Assembly: GCF_040649515.1 (NCBI RefSeq)
Contig: NZ_JBEZFP010000056.1
Coordinates: 1-51,971, forward strand
Source: Yinghuangia elevatio
Lineage (GTDB): Bacteria > Actinomycetota > Actinomycetes > Streptomycetales > Streptomycetaceae
Length of the DNA stretch: 51,971 nucleotides
Direction of reading: 5' to 3'
Shown here: positions 49,661 through 51,971 of the stretch, one piece after another
How the letters are laid out: each line of letters begins with the position of its first letter
How positions within the stretch are numbered: position 1 is the stretch's first letter
Notes under the pieces: generated by a model
What the model was told of the DNA's origin: nothing
The model's input: only the letters and a program-made list of their open reading frames with translations
Database searches by the model: none
Program-made: the position numbers and the translations under genes

Positions 49661-50347
49661 ATGTATGGCGAGCGACGAGCCGCGGTCCCCGGGGCGGTGG
49701 TGTGGTGGCGGGGCCCCGACGATTCGCCGGGCGCGGCGACGCGCGTGCTGCCCGACGGGTGTATGGATCTCATCTGGATGGGCGGAGACCTGGTGGTGGC
49801 CGGGCCCGACACGGTCGCGCACGTCGTGGGCGGGCCGGCGGGAGAGTCGTACACCGGCATCCGTTTTCCGCCCGGGCTCGGGCCCGCGGTGTTCGGTGTG
49901 CCCGCCGTCGAGTTGCGCGACAGCAGGGTGCCGCTGGCCGACCTGTGGGGCGGCCCGGCCCGCGATCTGATCGAACGCATGAGCGAGTCCGAAGACCCCG
50001 GGGGCCTGTTGGAGGGCGTCGCCGCACGGCGCCTGCGGGACGCCGCGCCGGACCCGGTCGCCGCGATGGTGGCAAACGGCCTCGCCCGCGGTACGAGCGT
50101 TGCGGACCTCGCGGAGCGGGCCGGCCTCAGTGCCCGGCAGCTGCACCGGCGCAGCATCGCCGCGTTCGGGTACGGCCCCAAGACGCTCGGCCGCGTGCTC
50201 CGCCTCGGCCGCGCCCTCGAACTGGCGCGCGGGGGAAGCGGGTTCGCCGACGTGGCGGCCACAACGGGGTACGCCGACCAGGCACACCTTGCCCGTGAGG
50301 TGCGGTCTCTGGCCGGCGTACCGCTGGGCACGCTGCTCGGCCGCTGA
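49661..50347 (+). CDS. AraC family transcriptional regulator
   Basis: 228 residues from ATG at 49661 (GGGGGT before it). The short N-terminal domain has LPDGCMDLIWMGGDLVVAGP and GIRFPPGLGPAVFGVPAVEL, the DUF6597-type sensor typical of AraC regulators near glyoxalase-like genes. C-terminal double HTH is VADLAERAGLSARQLHRRSI...GYGPKTLGRVLRLGRALEL...GYADQAHLAREVRSLAG. Convergent with the VOC gene 88 bp away, a common pairing that suggests regulation of that gene. The stop is followed directly by a hairpin terminator. Confidence 0.9.
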   Translation: MYGERRAAVPGAVVWWRGPDDSPGAATRVLPDGCMDLIWMGGDLVVAGPDTVAHVVGGPAGESYTGIRFPPGLGPAVFGVPAVELRDSRVPLADLWGGPARDLIERMSESEDPGGLLEGVAARRLRDAAPDPVAAMVANGLARGTSVADLAERAGLSARQLHRRSIAAFGYGPKTLGRVLRLGRALELARGGSGFADVAATTGYADQAHLAREVRSLAGVPLGTLLGR

Positions 50348-50368
50348 CCGGGGCCAACGCGGCCCCGG
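50348..50368. terminator. Hairpin terminator after the AraC gene
   Basis: CCGGGGCC-AACGC-GGCCCCGG, 8-bp arms starting immediately after the stop codon. Confidence 0.7.
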
Positions 50369-50434
50369 CGCCGGCGCAGCTTCTGGGCCGACGAACGCCG
50401 GAGTCGGCGGAGGCGGCCGAGTCAGTCTGCCCGG

Positions 50435-50845
50435 TCAGCCTGCGGTCGGCAGGGCGGCCAGCAGGTCGACGGCGTTGCCGTCGGGGTCCAGGACGACGGC
50501 GTAGCGCTGGCCCCAGAACGCGTCCCAAGGCGCCTTGTGCCCTGTGTGGCCCTCGGCCACGAGTTCGGCGTACAGGCTGTCGACGTCTGCCGGGCTTGCG
50601 CAGGTGAAGGCCACGGCCATGCGGTGGCCGCCCTTCGGGGGCTCCCAGTCCGGGTCGAACGAGCGGACGGTCTCGATCGTGTCGAACACCAGCAGCAGCC
50701 CGCCGGGCAGCGGCACGTCGACATGCGGCTCACGGTCGGCGTCGGCGGGGATGTCCATGCCGAGCCGCCGGTAGAAGGCGAGTGAGGCCGCCATGTCGGC
50801 GACGACCAGACCGAAGAAGGTGATCTGCGGTTTCGGAGTGCTCAT
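50435..50845 (-). CDS. VOC family (glyoxalase/bleomycin resistance-like) protein
   Basis: 136 residues from ATG at 50845. Two beta-alpha-beta-beta-beta modules: ITFFGLVVADMAASLAFYRR with HVDVPLPGGLLLVFD, and RMAVAFTCASPADVDSLYAE with YAVVLDPDGNAVDLLA. A candidate metal/ligand His is at EPHVDV and the Asp/Glu usually closing the metal site is in NAVDLL. Substrate unknown. Convergent with the AraC regulator. Confidence 0.9.
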   Translation of the reverse strand: MSTPKPQITFFGLVVADMAASLAFYRRLGMDIPADADREPHVDVPLPGGLLLVFDTIETVRSFDPDWEPPKGGHRMAVAFTCASPADVDSLYAELVAEGHTGHKAPWDAFWGQRYAVVLDPDGNAVDLLAALPTAG

Positions 50846-51015
50846 GGGCTCAAGCTATGCGCGCGGTGGCCCAGGGGTCTTGAACGAATCGGACGCGGCG
50901 GTGGTCCGTGTCGCGCCGAGGACCGGCCGTCGGCTGACGAGCCTGGCGAGGCGAACGGTGGCGGCAGTTCGTGGCACGCGGGTAGTGCGGCCGAGGGCGG
51001 TGGTGCGAAAGAACG

Positions 51016-51049
51016 TGGGCGGTGGGTCCAGTACTGGACCCACCGCCCA
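51016..51049. terminator. 34-nt perfect palindrome, bidirectional hairpin
   Basis: Arms of 17 bp meet without a spacer at AGT|ACT (core GGTGGGTCCAGT and complement). Lies downstream of the LPXTG gene repeat array on the minus strand. An AGTACT core allows a 4-nt loop in RNA. Confidence 0.8.
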
Positions 51050-51104
51050 TGGCGTGACCGCCCATGGCGTGACCGCCCACGGCGTGACCGCCCACGGCGT
51101 GGCG
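51045..51104. repeat. Four 15-bp tandem repeats after the LPXTG gene
   Basis: GCCCATGGCGTGACC twice, GCCCACGGCGTGACC, then GCCCACGGCGTGGCG. It begins 11 bp past the LPXTG gene stop (minus strand) and its far end overlaps the palindrome. Confidence 0.92.
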
Positions 51105-51114
51105 AAGTCGTCGG

Positions 51115-51747
51115 TCAGACGGCGTGGTTCGAGCCGCCGCGGCGACGGGCCGCGAACGCCGCACCCGCACCGACCAGGACGAGGGCGGCGCCGCCCGCGG
51201 CGAGCGGCAGCGTGGCGTCGGAGCCACCGGTCTTGGGGAGCTGCGGCTTGTCGGTCGGGGTTGCGGTGCCGGTCGGAGCCGCGGTGCCGGTCGGCGCGGC
51301 GCTCGGCTTCTCGGTGGCCGCCCGGCTCGGCGCCGGGGCGGCACCGCCCGCGAAGGTCAGCTTGAGGCGGGCCGGGAGGGAGTGAGTGGCCATGTCGTAC
51401 ACCACGACGCCGCACTCGACCTTGGCGCAGTCGGTCGTCGCGAAGGAGCCCTTGACCGCGAAGTCGGCGCTGAACGCGCCCTGCGCGTCCGTCTGCACGG
51501 ACGCCGTGGCGGCCATGTCGCAGCCTTCGCCGCGCTGCGTCGAGAGGGCGCAGTTGATCAGGGTGAGCGACTTGCCCGGCTCGAAGCCGGTGCCGGAGAC
51601 CTTGATCGTTTCACCGGACGCGGCCAGTCCGGTGGTCTTGCTCGCGGACAGCGAGCCCGCGGCGTTCGCCGGCGCGGCGAAGCCCACGGTCAGGGCCGCG
51701 GCGGCGGCGGTCAGGGTGAGACCGGTGATGAGGCGCGAGGACGTCAT
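51115..51747 (-). CDS. LPXTG cell-wall-anchored protein with neocarzinostatin-like domain
   Basis: 210 residues from ATG at 51747. Signal peptide MTSSRLITGLTLTAAAAALT ends near ANAAG. The mature domain of about 105 residues resembles the neocarzinostatin apoprotein family: KTTGLAASGETIKVSGTGFE, INCALSTQRGEGCDMA, VQTDAQGAFSADFAVKGSFA and DCAKVECGVVVYD, with four cysteines in the two-disulfide arrangement. A Thr/Pro/Ala linker (PTGTAAPTGTATPTD) leads to LPKTG, a hydrophobic helix and RRRGG, a sortase substrate. So the domain would be displayed on the wall, not secreted as a chromoprotein. No enediyne genes are in the window, so ligand binding is open. Fold assignment is from pattern, not alignment. 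Confidence 0.82.
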   Translation of the reverse strand: MTSSRLITGLTLTAAAAALTVGFAAPANAAGSLSASKTTGLAASGETIKVSGTGFEPGKSLTLINCALSTQRGEGCDMAATASVQTDAQGAFSADFAVKGSFATTDCAKVECGVVVYDMATHSLPARLKLTFAGGAAPAPSRAATEKPSAAPTGTAAPTGTATPTDKPQLPKTGGSDATLPLAAGGAALVLVGAGAAFAARRRGGSNHAV

Positions 51748-51869
51748 GGTCTGCGGACTCCAGAGAGAAAGGTCGTGCGCGGTTCTGGGCCGGGGCAGCC
51801 CGGTTGCTCGGCGCGAACGTCGCAGCGGGTCCTGCGGACCGTGCGTCGCCCTGCCGGCTCGCGATCACA

Positions 51870-51971
51870 CTAACTTAGACGTCATCTCATTTGGTGCTTT
51901 CGGTAGCCTGAACTGGTGTCGATGGTCGAACGTTTGGTGCCGGACGAGTTGTACGAGCTCTTCCAGCGGGT
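51870..51971 (+). mobile_element. Left end of an insertion sequence, cut by the window edge
   Basis: A sequence beginning near TTAGACGTCATCTCATTTGG, about 50 bp before a transposase start, looks like an IS terminal region of the IS5 group. The right end is outside the window, so extent and target duplication cannot be checked. Confidence 0.55.
51922..51971 (+). CDS. Transposase, N-terminal fragment (partial at window edge)
   Basis: Reads MVERLVPDELYELFQR from ATG at 51922 (GTG at 51916 is an alternative). This opening, VERLVPDELW/Y-ELFQRV, is typical of the IS5-family transposases common in Streptomyces. Only 16 codons are visible, so integrity is unknown. Confidence 0.65.
   Translation, partial: MVERLVPDELYELFQR

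Overview
The window is a very GC-rich actinobacterial chromosome segment. Gene content points to a mycelial Streptomycetales-type organism (Streptomyces, Kitasatospora, Embleya or Yinghuangia-like): a short chaplin (30951-31193), a class A RNase P RNA, an F420-dependent NADP reductase, a recA-recX pair, many GTG/TTG starts, TANNNT-type -10 boxes placed directly before start codons, a DUF6879/Scr1-type regulator module with a rare TTA codon, and LPXTG cell-wall anchoring. The genus cannot be fixed from the sequence alone.

Region 1 (1-12.8 kb) holds a zinc-ribbon/PASTA membrane protein, two small secreted cysteine proteins, a LuxR-type regulator and then a compact lanthipeptide locus read on the minus strand. 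From 5' to 3' the locus contains a class IV synthetase (lyase-kinase-zinc cyclase, 12577-9467), an S9 prolyl-oligopeptidase-type peptidase overlapping it by 4 bp (9470-7569), a 49-residue precursor peptide too short for routine gene calling (7417-7268), and a heterodimeric ABC exporter pair (6990-3335). The precursor has a glycine-rich hinge and a serine-free core, CQFTCLIVTCLIFTIGC, and is flanked by two strong hairpins. This is the best candidate for an undescribed system here.

Region 2 (12.9-23 kb) contains an SDR, a MerR regulator with a bPH-like membrane partner, a second zinc-ribbon/PASTA protein paralogous to the first, and the conserved actinobacterial trio Nif3-like protein / zinc-ribbon coiled-coil protein / RNase H-phosphatase fusion. 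It ends with yaaA, an RNB-domain ribonuclease and rnpB.

Region 3 (23-38.9 kb) is a mosaic: MFS transporter, LysR-SDR pair, carboxymuconolactone decarboxylase-like protein with twin palindromic operators next to an HxlR regulator, a sulfur-type attenuator leader peptide upstream of an SsuD-like monooxygenase, small zinc-finger proteins, a chaplin, a prim-pol protein, a lipoprotein, methionine aminopeptidase, MgtC-like protein, a YegP domain fused to a histone H1-like tail, NpdG, and an FMN reductase with twin operators.

Region 4 (38.9-52 kb) carries recA with a degenerate LexA box, an unusually long recX, a collapsed IS remnant touching the recX stop, ribonuclease Y, L-serine ammonia-lyase, the DUF6879/XRE module, a DksA-type zinc finger, a second YegP protein, an AraC/VOC pair, an LPXTG-anchored neocarzinostatin-like protein, and the start of a transposase at the right edge.

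A recurring structural theme is short tandem DNA repeats immediately after stop codons. Three arrays use exactly 15-bp units (38910-38999, 46236-46295, 51045-51104) and one is heptameric (29654-29765). In two of them the unit carries an in-frame stop codon.
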